Source of the DNA: Gemmatimonadaceae bacterium | GTDB taxonomy: Bacteria; Gemmatimonadota; Gemmatimonadetes; Gemmatimonadales; Gemmatimonadaceae | Length of the DNA stretch: 43,300 nt | Direction: 5' to 3' | NCBI GenBank assembly: GCA_013697785.1 | Contig: JACCWE010000140.1 | Location: 1 to 43,300 of the forward strand | Part shown: in pieces, positions 36,542 to 43,300 of the stretch | How the letters are laid out: each line of letters opens with the position of its first letter | How positions within the stretch are numbered: position 1 is the stretch's first letter | Notes under the pieces: model-generated | Database searches by the model: none | The model's input: only the letters and a program-made list of their open reading frames with translations | What the model was told of the DNA's origin: nothing | Program-made: the position numbers and the translations under genes

Positions 36542-37437
36542 CGAAGCCTCGTCTCGCGATCACACTCGGCGACCCTCGCGGCATCGGACCCGAGATCGTC
36601 GCGGCAGCGATCGCCGACCCGCGCGTCCGTGCGCGCGCCGATCTGGTCGTCGTCGGCCCCTCCGGCACCGTGGTGCCCGCCTCCGAAGAGATCGGCGAGT
36701 GGGCGAGCGGTGGCAGCGCCGAGCAGGGCGGGCGCCTCGCGGGCCTCGCGATCGAGCGCGCGGTGAAGCTCGCGCTCGCCGGCGAGGTGCAGGGAATCGT
36801 CACCGCACCCATCGACAAGCACGCGCTCTTCGCCGGCGGCTACGACTTCCCCGGCCACACCGAGATGCTCGCCGAGCTCACGGGATCGCATGTCGCGATG
36901 ATGCTGGCGAGTGATCGTCTGCGCGTGGTGCTCGTCACCACGCACATCGCGCTCGCCAACGTGCCGCGTGAGCTCACCCGGGAACGCATCATCGAGTGCT
37001 CGGAGATCACGCGGCGCGGACTGCAGCAGCTGTACGGCATCGCCGAGCCGCGTATCGCACTCTGCGCGCTCAACCCTCACATGGGCGACGGTGGCCGCTT
37101 CGGCGCGGAGGACGACACGCTACTCGCGCCGGCCGCACGCGCAGCGCAGATCCTTGGCCCATTCCCCGCCGACACCGTGTTCGTGCGCGCGATGCGGGGC
37201 GAGTTCGATGCGGTGCTCGCACCATACCACGACGTAGGAATGACCGCGATCAAGGTCGCGTCGTTCGGCAAAGCGGTGAACGTGACGCTCGGCCTCCCGT
37301 TCCCGCGCACCTCCCCCGACCACGGCACCGCTCTCGACATCGCGGGGCAGAACCGCGCCGACCCTTCGAGCATGATTGAGGCGATTCTGGAGTGCGCGCG
37401 ATTTTCTGGACTTCGGGCGGCAGAGCGCTCTGAGTGA
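36538..37437 (+). CDS. pdxA: 4-hydroxythreonine-4-phosphate dehydrogenase
   Basis: PdxA oxidises 4-phosphohydroxy-threonine in the deoxyxylulose-5-phosphate-dependent route to vitamin B6. The 299-residue length is slightly short for the family (about 330). Motifs visible are ITLGDPRGIGPEI, VTAPIDKHAL, FPGHTEMLAEL (metal-binding His), HIALANVP, LNPHMGDGGRFG, APYHDVGMTAIK (second metal His), GLPFPRTSPDHGTA and the terminal DPSSMIEAI. The GTG start overlaps the S4 gene stop by four bases. B6 supply is relevant to PLP enzymes such as that at 19401-20582. Confidence 0.95.
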   Translation: MTKPRLAITLGDPRGIGPEIVAAAIADPRVRARADLVVVGPSGTVVPASEEIGEWASGGSAEQGGRLAGLAIERAVKLALAGEVQGIVTAPIDKHALFAGGYDFPGHTEMLAELTGSHVAMMLASDRLRVVLVTTHIALANVPRELTRERIIECSEITRRGLQQLYGIAEPRIALCALNPHMGDGGRFGAEDDTLLAPAARAAQILGPFPADTVFVRAMRGEFDAVLAPYHDVGMTAIKVASFGKAVNVTLGLPFPRTSPDHGTALDIAGQNRADPSSMIEAILECARFSGLRAAERSE

Positions 37438-37492
37438 CGGCGATTCTCTCCGGCACCTAGCCCCACCCGTTCGCCCGGTGAAGCTTTCACTC

Positions 37493-38434
37493 ATGTCTCA
37501 CTCACACGCGGGCCACAGCCACGCCGGGCACTCGCACGAGCACTCGCACGCGGGCCATTCGCACGGCGCCGGCAGCTCCGTCAGCCGGCTCCGCATCGCC
37601 CTTACGATCACCGCCGTTATTCTGGTGGCCGAGGCTGTCGGCGGGTACATGGCGAATTCGCTCGCGCTGATCGCCGACGCCGGCCACATGCTCACCGACG
37701 TGGCCGCGCTCGCGCTGTCGCTGTTCGTCGCGTGGTTCAGCCAGCGCCCCGAGACCGACAAGCGCACCTACGGCTACCTGCGACTCGAGATTCTCGCCGC
37801 CTTTCTGAACGGCGCCACGCTTCTGCTCATCTCCGTCTGGATCATCTGGGAGGCGATCAACCGCCTGCGCTCTCCGGAGCCGGTGCAGAGCGGGCTCATG
37901 CTCGGCGTCGCCGTCCTCGGCCTCGTCGCCAACGCCGTCTCGGCCTGGGTCCTCCACCCGAGCGGCGAGGACAATCTCAACGTCCGTGGCGCTTACCTCC
38001 ACATCCTCGGCGATCTGCTCGGCTTCGTCGGGACCATCGTCGCCGCGCTCCTCATCAGGCAGCTTGGGTGGCTGGCCGCGGACACGATCGCCTCGGTCGT
38101 GGTGAGCGCGCTCATCCTCCGCGGCGCCTGGACGCTCGTGCGTGACTCGACCGATATCCTGCTGGAGTCGACACCGGCCCACATCTCGGCGGCCGCCGTG
38201 CGCGACCAGCTCACGCAGATCCCCGGAATCGAGAGCGTCCACGATCTCCATGTGTGGACCGTGACCTCCAACGTCATCGCGATGAGCGTTCACGCGATCG
38301 TGCGCGAGCCGGAGCGTCACCAGCACGTCCTCGAGCATGTGCTGGACGCGATGCGACTGTTTGGAATCCAGCACGTCACAGTCCAGCTCGAGCGGCAGGA
38401 GATGTACGAGCGCGAGCTGCACCTGCACGCCTGA
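37493..38434 (+). CDS. Cation diffusion facilitator metal exporter
   Basis: The 313-residue protein has a His-rich N-terminus (four HSHAGH-like repeats in residues 2-24) and six membrane segments. The metal-site motif is ALIADAGHMLTDV (D-x-x-x-D in TM2), with the TM5 counterpart in AYLHILGDLLGFVG. A cytoplasmic C-terminal domain (about 205-313) follows, with VHDLHVWTVTSN. This is the ZitB/CzcD type, exporting Zn2+, Cd2+ or Co2+ using the proton gradient. The His-rich tail probably captures zinc. The ATG at 37493 is preferred; a GTG at 37478 would add five residues. Neither has a good RBS. Confidence 0.93.
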   Translation: MSHSHAGHSHAGHSHEHSHAGHSHGAGSSVSRLRIALTITAVILVAEAVGGYMANSLALIADAGHMLTDVAALALSLFVAWFSQRPETDKRTYGYLRLEILAAFLNGATLLLISVWIIWEAINRLRSPEPVQSGLMLGVAVLGLVANAVSAWVLHPSGEDNLNVRGAYLHILGDLLGFVGTIVAALLIRQLGWLAADTIASVVVSALILRGAWTLVRDSTDILLESTPAHISAAAVRDQLTQIPGIESVHDLHVWTVTSNVIAMSVHAIVREPERHQHVLEHVLDAMRLFGIQHVTVQLERQEMYERELHLHA

Positions 38435-38438
38435 TTCT

Positions 38439-38470
38439 CCCGAAATCGGTCGCCCGGGGGGCATTTCGGG
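38439..38470 (+). terminator. Hairpin downstream of the CDF exporter gene
   Basis: CCCGAAAT (38439-38446) and ATTTCGGG (38463-38470) form a perfect 8-bp stem, with an inner GCCC/GGGC pairing in the 16-base loop. It starts four bases after the exporter stop codon. The following bases (catattg) hold no proper T-tract, so terminator function is plausible but unproven. Confidence 0.4.
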
Positions 38471-38574
38471 CATATTGCCGCTCAGAATGCTTTCATGTGC
38501 GATCAGAGCAGTAAGAGCCGTGACGGTGAGCATGAAAGGCTCGTCTCCCCACAGACAATCGTGAGGAAACTTTC

Positions 38575-39051
38575 GTGGCCCCGTCGCAGATGTGGAACGA
38601 CGTTCGGATCGAGAAGGAGCGCGTCGCAGTCTCGATCACGATGGTGGGCGGCGAGACGCTGAGCGGATCTCTTTTCGCGCCGCAGATCTACCCTCCAGGC
38701 GGTCTCGAAGACCCGCTTCAGCTCCTCAATGAGCTCGAGCCCTTCTTTCCGCTGGGGCTCTCGACCGGCGAAGTGCTGCTCATCGCCAAGGACCGGGTGC
38801 TCGAGATCAGCCTCGACGAAGCCCAGGCCGACGAGGAGCTCCCCGGCAGCGCTCCCACAGCCTTGCTACAGGTCACTCTCGCGGGCGGAACGTCTCACGT
38901 CGGGTCCATGCGGCTCGAGGTGCGTGCGGCGCGTCCCCGCGTGCTCGATTACATGAATCACTGCACGGCGCGCTTCATGGCGCTCCGAACCGATGAGGGT
39001 GTCCGCCTGATCAATCGAAAGATGATCGAGCGCGTACGCCCACTGGACTGA
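38575..39051 (+). CDS. Hypothetical protein encoded just before pilT
   Basis: The 158-residue protein starts at a GTG preceded by TGAGGA eight bases upstream. It looks mostly beta-stranded: RVAVSITMVGGETLSGSLF, EVLLIAKDRVLEISLDEA and ALLQVTLAGGTSHVGSMRL. A terminal helix-strand unit follows (VLDYMNHCTARFMALRTDEG, then VRLINRKMIERV). No signal peptide or membrane segment is seen. I do not recognise the family. It ends two bases before the pilT start, so the two are co-expressed. A role with the PilT ATPase is suggested by position only. Confidence 0.85.
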   Translation: MAPSQMWNDVRIEKERVAVSITMVGGETLSGSLFAPQIYPPGGLEDPLQLLNELEPFFPLGLSTGEVLLIAKDRVLEISLDEAQADEELPGSAPTALLQVTLAGGTSHVGSMRLEVRAARPRVLDYMNHCTARFMALRTDEGVRLINRKMIERVRPLD

Positions 39052-39053
39052 TC

Positions 39054-40676
39054 ATGGCTCAACTGGATCGCTTTCTCGCCGCCCTCGTCTCGCATCGCGC
39101 GAGCGCCCTCATGCTCGGCTCCGATGTGCCTGCGCAGCTCGACATGCACGGCACGCCGCGCGCGATCACGAAGACCGCATTCAACGAGACGCAGCTGCTC
39201 GGATTGCTGCAGGAGCTGGCGCCGGGTAACGCGCGCATGGCTCTCGAGGGCGGGGCCGCGACCGACTTCGCCTACACGTCGGACGATGGCACCTTCGAGA
39301 TTCACGTCACGGCTCGCGCTGAGGGGCTGCGTGCCACGGCACGCGTGCAGGGCGCGTCTCAGAGCGCGGCGCCGGAGAAGTCGGCGCCCGTGACTGAAGC
39401 GGCGCCGCTCGCGCACGATGCAGCGACCGCAGCGCCCACGCGGACGTCGGCGCCCTCGGCCCACGTCGACGAATCGCACACCGAGGTCGGGATGCCGGGC
39501 GCGAGCCCGGAGCGCGATCGGATCGAGGGGATGCTCCGCATGATGGTGCAGCGCGGCTCGTCCGATTTGCATCTCCGCGTGGGCGAGCCGCCGATCGTGC
39601 GCGTCGACGGTGAGATGGTCCGCATTCCGGACACCGCTGTTTTGCAGGCGCGCGAGCTCGAAGCGCTCGTCAAGTCGATCATGCCCGAGCGCAATCGCGG
39701 CGAGTTCGACAACTCGAGCGACACGGACTTCGCGCACGACATCCCGGGCACGGGACGCTTCCGCTGCAACGTGATGCGCGAGCACAAGGGCACCGCCGCG
39801 GTCTTCCGCATCATCCCGGCGAAAGTCGTCAGCGTCGAGCAACTTGGCATCTCGGAAGAGGTCCAGAAGCTCTGCTATCTCACGCGCGGCCTCGTGCTGG
39901 TGACGGGACCGACCGGCTCCGGAAAGTCGACGACGCTTTGCTCGCTCATCGATCTGATCAATCGAAAGCGCAGCGAGCACGTGATCACGATCGAAGATCC
40001 GATCGAGTTCGTGCACGAGAACAAGCAGTGCATCATCACCCAGCGTCAGGTGGGTGTGCACACCGGCTCGTTCAAGACCGCGCTCCGTGCCGCGCTTCGC
40101 GAGGATCCCGACATCGTGCTCGTCGGCGAGCTCCGCGATCTGGAGACGGTATCGATCGCGATCGAGACGGCCGAGACGGGGCACCTCGTCTTTGCGACGC
40201 TGCACACGACGTCGGCGGCCGGTACCATCGATCGCCTCATCGATCAGTTTCCGCCCGACCGGCAGGAGCAGGTTCGCGCGATGCTTTCGGAATCACTGCG
40301 CGGCGTGATTTCGCAGACGCTGTGTAAAAAGGTGGGCGGCGGACGAGTGGCTGCGCGCGAGGTGCTGCTCTCCATTCCCTCGATCGCGAACCTGATCCGC
40401 GAGGGGAAGACCTTCCAGATCGCATCCGTCATTCAGACGTCGAAGCGCCTCGGTATGGTCACGTTGAACGACGCGTTGATCGACCTCGTGGATGCAGGGC
40501 AGGTCGAGGCGAAGGAGGCCTATATGAAGGCGAACGACAAGACCGGCTTCGCGCACATGCTGCGCAATCGCGGCATGGAAGTGAGCTTCCTCGACCCCAC
40601 GGCGGAGCCACCGGCAGTTGCGGCTCCTCCGGGCAAGCCCGATCTCGCGGGAAAGGCGAAGGTCGGCGCGCGGTAA
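39054..40676 (+). CDS. pilT: PilT-like twitching-motility ATPase with duplicated N-terminal domain
   Basis: PilT is the hexameric ATPase that retracts type IV pili. Residues about 150-520 are a complete PilT: N-domain SSDLHLRVGEPPIVRVDGEM, Walker A GPTGSGKST (285-293), Asp box ITIEDPIEF, Walker B VLVGELRD, His box GHLVFATLHT, and the PilT-specific IANLIREGK. In front lies a second, degenerate N-domain (about 1-100) and an Ala/Pro-rich linker (100-150). The product is 540 residues against about 350 for the usual PilT. The ATG follows the previous stop by two bases. No pilin or pilus assembly genes are in the window. Confidence 0.92.
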   Translation: MAQLDRFLAALVSHRASALMLGSDVPAQLDMHGTPRAITKTAFNETQLLGLLQELAPGNARMALEGGAATDFAYTSDDGTFEIHVTARAEGLRATARVQGASQSAAPEKSAPVTEAAPLAHDAATAAPTRTSAPSAHVDESHTEVGMPGASPERDRIEGMLRMMVQRGSSDLHLRVGEPPIVRVDGEMVRIPDTAVLQARELEALVKSIMPERNRGEFDNSSDTDFAHDIPGTGRFRCNVMREHKGTAAVFRIIPAKVVSVEQLGISEEVQKLCYLTRGLVLVTGPTGSGKSTTLCSLIDLINRKRSEHVITIEDPIEFVHENKQCIITQRQVGVHTGSFKTALRAALREDPDIVLVGELRDLETVSIAIETAETGHLVFATLHTTSAAGTIDRLIDQFPPDRQEQVRAMLSESLRGVISQTLCKKVGGGRVAAREVLLSIPSIANLIREGKTFQIASVIQTSKRLGMVTLNDALIDLVDAGQVEAKEAYMKANDKTGFAHMLRNRGMEVSFLDPTAEPPAVAAPPGKPDLAGKAKVGAR

Positions 40677-40722
40677 CGCTCGCGAGACAGCAGTGATGCG
40701 ATCGACTACGAGGTAGCCTCGA

Positions 40723-40753
40723 ATAGCCGTGAGTAGCTATATTTGACGGCTAT
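40723..40753 (+). promoter_or_regulatory. Inverted repeat and -10-like box overlapping the typA start
   Basis: ATAGCCGT (40723-40730) and ACGGCTAT (40746-40753) form a perfect 8-bp inverted repeat; the right arm includes the first two bases of the typA ATG. Inside the loop a TATATT box (40738-40743) ends eight bases before the ATG. The bases before the ATG lack a Shine-Dalgarno. Either typA is leaderless, with TATATT as its -10, or a longer mRNA hides the start codon in a stem. Confidence 0.45.
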
Positions 40754-42587
40754 GGAAATTCGCAACGTCGCTATCATCGCCCACGTCGATCACGGCAAGA
40801 CCACGCTCGTCGACAAGATGCTCCGCCAGTCCGGTTCCTTCCGTGAGAACCAGGTCGTGGCCGAGCGCGTGATGGATTCGAATCCGCTCGAGCGTGAGCG
40901 CGGGATCACGATTCTCGCGAAGAATACGTCCATCCGCTGGAAGGGCGTGAAGATCAACGTTGTCGACACCCCGGGACACTCGGATTTCGGCGGTGAGGTC
41001 GAGCGGATTCTGCGCATGGTCGACGGCGTGTTGCTCGTCGTCGATGCGTTCGACGGCCCGATGCCGCAGACGCGCTTCGTGCTTCGGAAGGCGCTCGCGC
41101 TGGGGCGTACGCCGCTCATCGTCATCAATAAGATCGATCGCCCGGGCGCGGATCCGATGCGCGTGCACGACGAGGTGCTCGATCTCTTCATCGAGCTCGA
41201 GGCAACGCCCGAGCAGCTCGATGCGCCGGTGGTGTACGCCTCTGCGCGGAACGGCACATCGACGATGGACCTCGACGGCCCGCTGGGCGACCTCTCGACG
41301 CTGTTCGACGCGATCGTGGAGCACGTACCACCGGCAGTAGGCGACGTCAATGGCTCGTTCCAGATGCTCATCTCGACGATCGACCACTCGCCGTATCTCG
41401 GACGTCTGGGAATCGGCAAGATCGAGCGCGGCACGGTGAAGGTCGGCGATCAGGTGGCGCTGCTGCCGGTCGAGACGACGCGAACTGCGGCGATCGCAAA
41501 AGTCACTCGGCTGTTCGGCTACGAGGGGCTCGAGCGCATCGAGATCCAGGAAGCGTCCTCGGGCGAGATCGTCGCCATGGCGGGGCTCGATGGCGTCGAG
41601 ATCGGCCTCACGGTGACGGACGTGGAACATCAGGAGCGGCTCGAGGGAATCGCCGTGGAGGAGCCCACGATCTCGGTCGACTTCATGGTGAACAATTCCC
41701 CGTTCGCGGGTAAAGAGGGGAAATTCGTCACGTCGCGGCAGGTGCGTGAGCGGCTGTTCAAGGAGCTCGAGCGCAATGTCGCGCTGCGTGTGGCCGATAC
41801 GGAAACCACGGAGACGTGGACGGTGTCCGGGCGGGGCGAGCTCCATCTGTCGATTCTGATGGAGACGATGCGTCGCGAGGGCTTCGAGTTTCAGGTGTCG
41901 CGCCCGCGCGTGATCACGCGCGAGGGGCCGAATGGCGAGCGGCTCGAGCCGTACGAGGAGCTGTCGATCGACGTGCCCGAGGAGTTCCTCGGGGCGGTGA
42001 TCGAGAAGCTGGGGCCACGTAAGGCAGAGATGATCGAGATGAAGAATCCGGGGCAGGGGCTCGTACGGCTTCTGTATCGGATTCCGGCGCGCGGATTGTT
42101 CGGGTACCGGTCGGAGTTCTTGACTGATACGCGGGGAACAGGGATCATCCACCATCGCTTCCTGGAATACGGCACGTGGGCGGGCCCGCTGGCGGGACGG
42201 AAGCGCGGAACGCTGGTTTCCATGGAGCTCGGCAACGCTGTTGCCTTCGGCTTGGCTAACCTTTCAGAACGGTCGACGCTGTTCGTGGCGCCGGGCACAG
42301 CGGTGTACGAGGGGATGATCATCGGAGAGAGTGCGCGTCCGGGGGACATGGACGTGAATCCGACGAAGGAGAAGAAGTTGACGAACATGCGGACGACGTC
42401 GACGGACGAGAACATCCAGTTGGAGCCGCCCCGGGAGTTGACATTGGAAGGCGCGCTCGAGTACATCGAGGAAGATGAATTGATTGAGGTGACACCTCAG
42501 TCGATCCGTTTGCGTAAGAGGTTCCTGAACGCGAACGATCGGAAGAAGTTGTCACGTGAGGCGAAGCGCGAGCGGGCCTCGTTGTAG
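40752..42587 (+). CDS. typA: Translational GTPase TypA/BipA
   Basis: TypA/BipA is a ribosome-binding GTPase of the EF-G class that helps 50S assembly and growth under stress or cold. The 611-residue protein has G1 [12 protein letters not shown], switch ERERGITI, G3 [13 protein letters not shown]4 NKIDRPGAD and G5-like SARNG. Family-specific C-terminal motifs are [13 protein letters not shown] and [18 protein letters not shown], ending [12 protein letters not shown]. The ATG at 40752 ([16 protein letters not shown]) was chosen over an in-frame TTG nine bases earlier because it fits the family and a -10-like box sits just upstream. It follows pilT by 75 bases and is probably a separate transcript. 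Confidence 0.96.
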   Translation: MEIRNVAIIAHVDHGKTTLVDKMLRQSGSFRENQVVAERVMDSNPLERERGITILAKNTSIRWKGVKINVVDTPGHSDFGGEVERILRMVDGVLLVVDAFDGPMPQTRFVLRKALALGRTPLIVINKIDRPGADPMRVHDEVLDLFIELEATPEQLDAPVVYASARNGTSTMDLDGPLGDLSTLFDAIVEHVPPAVGDVNGSFQMLISTIDHSPYLGRLGIGKIERGTVKVGDQVALLPVETTRTAAIAKVTRLFGYEGLERIEIQEASSGEIVAMAGLDGVEIGLTVTDVEHQERLEGIAVEEPTISVDFMVNNSPFAGKEGKFVTSRQVRERLFKELERNVALRVADTETTETWTVSGRGELHLSILMETMRREGFEFQVSRPRVITREGPNGERLEPYEELSIDVPEEFLGAVIEKLGPRKAEMIEMKNPGQGLVRLLYRIPARGLFGYRSEFLTDTRGTGIIHHRFLEYGTWAGPLAGRKRGTLVSMELGNAVAFGLANLSERSTLFVAPGTAVYEGMIIGESARPGDMDVNPTKEKKLTNMRTTSTDENIQLEPPRELTLEGALEYIEEDELIEVTPQSIRLRKRFLNANDRKKLSREAKRERASL

Positions 42588-42634
42588 GAAGCAGCTCGCA
42601 GAGGCAGCCCCCTACCGTCAGGAGAAGTACGGTC

Positions 42635-42898
42635 ATGCTGGAGGAGCTCGAGTCGCTGCGCCTGGCCCCACGGTCGCGCAACGAAGATGATGTCGACGAT
42701 GAAGCGCTCGACGACGAGCTGGACGACGAGGATCTGGACGATGATGAGCTCGATGACGAAGACGACGAGGATGATGATGACCTCGACGACGACGACCTCG
42801 ATGCTGATCTGGACCTCGTGGACTTGGACGATGAGTACGACGACACGGACGAGATTCGTCCGAAGCCGCCGGGACATCCGCATCGCTACGACGACTGA
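42635..42898 (+). CDS. Small highly acidic protein
   Basis: An 87-residue frame follows typA by 47 bases. Of its residues 47 are Asp or Glu, mostly in one run broken by Leu every 4-6 residues; a short basic-neutral head (MLEELESLRLAPRSRN) and a Pro/His tail (RPKPPGHPHRYDD) flank it. An AGGAG lies ten bases before the ATG, in the loop of a 5-bp hairpin (ACCGT 42614-42618, ACGGT 42629-42633). I do not recognise a family; it could be an acidic binding partner for basic proteins or a metal-binding peptide. The low-complexity DNA (GAC/GAT/GAG codons) also allows a chance frame, but RBS, start and composition of the ends favour a gene. Confidence 0.55.
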   Translation: MLEELESLRLAPRSRNEDDVDDEALDDELDDEDLDDDELDDEDDEDDDDLDDDDLDADLDLVDLDDEYDDTDEIRPKPPGHPHRYDD

Positions 42899-42952
42899 GC
42901 GGTGGGTGTCATCCTGAGTTGTGCTGTGGTGTGAATACGGCGCTATTTGGGG

Positions 42953-42981
42953 TTGACTCGTGTGTCTTTAGCCACTAGAAT
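42953..42981 (+). promoter_or_regulatory. Strong promoter of the rRNA operon
   Basis: TTGACT (42953-42958), exactly 17 bases, then TAGAAT (42976-42981). Both hexamers match consensus at five of six positions. The predicted start is near 42988, about 195 bases before the 16S gene. It is the best promoter for the rRNA operon in the window. Confidence 0.75.
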
Positions 42982-42988
42982 GACTGCT

Positions 42989-43018
42989 CCCCGCGAACTT
43001 CGTTCGTGGGGATTTTAT
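42989..43018 (+). terminator. Terminator-like hairpin at the start of the rRNA leader
   Basis: CCCCGCGAAC (42989-42998) pairs with GTTCGTGGGG (43002-43011) across a TTC loop, ten pairs with one G-T wobble, followed by ATTTTAT. It has the form of an intrinsic terminator. It could end transcripts from typA and the acidic gene. It also lies right where the rRNA promoter transcript begins, so it may act as an early attenuator or 5' cap hairpin. Confidence 0.6.
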
Positions 43019-43182
43019 ACGACGCTGTTTGACAATCGAGAGTGACAATTTTGTGTGATGGCTCTTGTTGATCTGTTGCGCTCGTGCGCGACAGGGAGAG
43101 AACAAATTCACGAGATTGATTCCGGACGCTGTCTTTTAGACAAGCGTCTGAAGGACGGCGTTCGGAGAGCTGTTCAAACTAC
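43019..43182 (+). other. rRNA leader region
   Basis: No gene is seen. A TTGACA (43029-43034) has no clear -10 at 16-18 bases; TGTGAT at 19 bases is weak. GGCTCTTGTTG (43060-43070) partly resembles the boxA antitermination element. GACGCTGTCT (43125-43134) and AGACAAGCGTC (43138-43148) form a hairpin with one bulge, perhaps a processing stem. These are features expected in an rRNA leader, but each single match is modest. Confidence 0.4.
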
Positions 43183-43300
43183 CTATTGGAGAGTTTGATC
43201 CTGGCTCAGGACGAACGCTGGCGGCGTGCTTAACACATGCAAGTCGAGGGCACTTATGCAGCAATGTGTGAGTGACCGGCGAACGGGTGCGTAACACGTG
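43183..43300 (+). rRNA. 16S ribosomal RNA, 5' end (cut by window edge)
   Basis: The universal 16S start is unmistakable: GAGTTTGATCCTGGCTCAG at 43191-43209, then ACGAACGCTGGCGGCGTGC, AACACATGCAAGTCGAG and GGGTGCGTAACACGTG. Alignment by eye with E. coli numbering puts position 1 near 43183. Only about the first 118 bases are present; the V1 region is short (GGCACTTATGCAGCAATGTGTGAG, split here as GGCACTTATGCAG and CAATGTGTGAG). The sequence is compatible with Gemmatimonadota, an impression that a database search would settle. Confidence 0.97.

Noticed and set aside
42319-42846. Minus-strand serine-rich frame (175 codons)
   Set aside because: Mirror of the Asp-codon run of the acidic gene and of the end of typA; low complexity only.
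43029-43059. Second rRNA promoter with TTGACA
   Set aside because: The -35 is perfect but no acceptable -10 lies at 16-18 bases; TGTGAT at 19 bases is too weak to call.

Overview
The window is high-GC bacterial chromosome packed almost entirely with genes. The right end is the start of a 16S rRNA gene; its first ~118 bases and the gene content (fused malic enzyme-PTA, PilT, BatA/DUF58, paired parvulin chaperones, LPS-type glycosyltransferase, ftsEX) suggest a Gram-negative soil bacterium, most likely Gemmatimonadota. That assignment is an inference from sequence impressions, not from a search.

Layout. 1-122: end of an IS3-type insertion sequence, just downstream of a consensus promoter. 344-3444 (-): uvrA followed by tRNA-Asn(GTT) and a terminator. 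3479-6388: GlsB-like membrane protein, a three-FHA tail-anchored protein translationally coupled to a PP2C phosphatase, and two small proteins. 6489-11594 (-): malic enzyme, PEP carboxykinase, HD hydrolase. 11685-12311 (+): PAP2 phosphatase. 12308-19301 (-): ftsE-ftsX-EnvC-like factor-endonuclease IV, then two paralogous PAS histidine kinases. 19401-27189 (-): an eight-gene run of overlapping or closely spaced genes: lepA, glycosyltransferase 9, ROK kinase, PfkB kinase, a STAS-GHKL ATPase, a STAS-winged-helix protein, a 100-residue protein and a Cys/Met-type PLP enzyme. 27304-33378 (+): DUF58, BatA-like protein, mfd. 33439-38434 (+): two parvulin chaperones, S4 protein, pdxA, CDF metal exporter. 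38575-40676 (+): a hypothetical gene and pilT. 40752-43300 (+): typA, a very acidic small protein and the 16S gene with its promoter.

Themes. DNA repair is strongly represented (uvrA, nfo, mfd). Envelope and division functions include ftsEX with a degenerate LytM activator, parvulins, PAP2 and GT9. Translation factors lepA and typA are both present. Many neighbours overlap by ATGA, GTGA or TGATG, so translational coupling appears to be the rule.

The most interesting points are: (i) the STAS-GHKL / STAS-winged-helix pair inside a sugar-kinase operon, a possible partner-switching regulator; (ii) a set of apparently leaderless genes (uvrA, maeB, the DUF58 gene, typA) with a TANNNT box 5-10 nt before ATG; (iii) a tRNA-Asn promoter whose -10 box overlaps the uvrA stop codon; (iv) a strong rRNA promoter followed at once by a terminator-like hairpin; (v) an EnvC-like gene with no standard start codon at its expected start.
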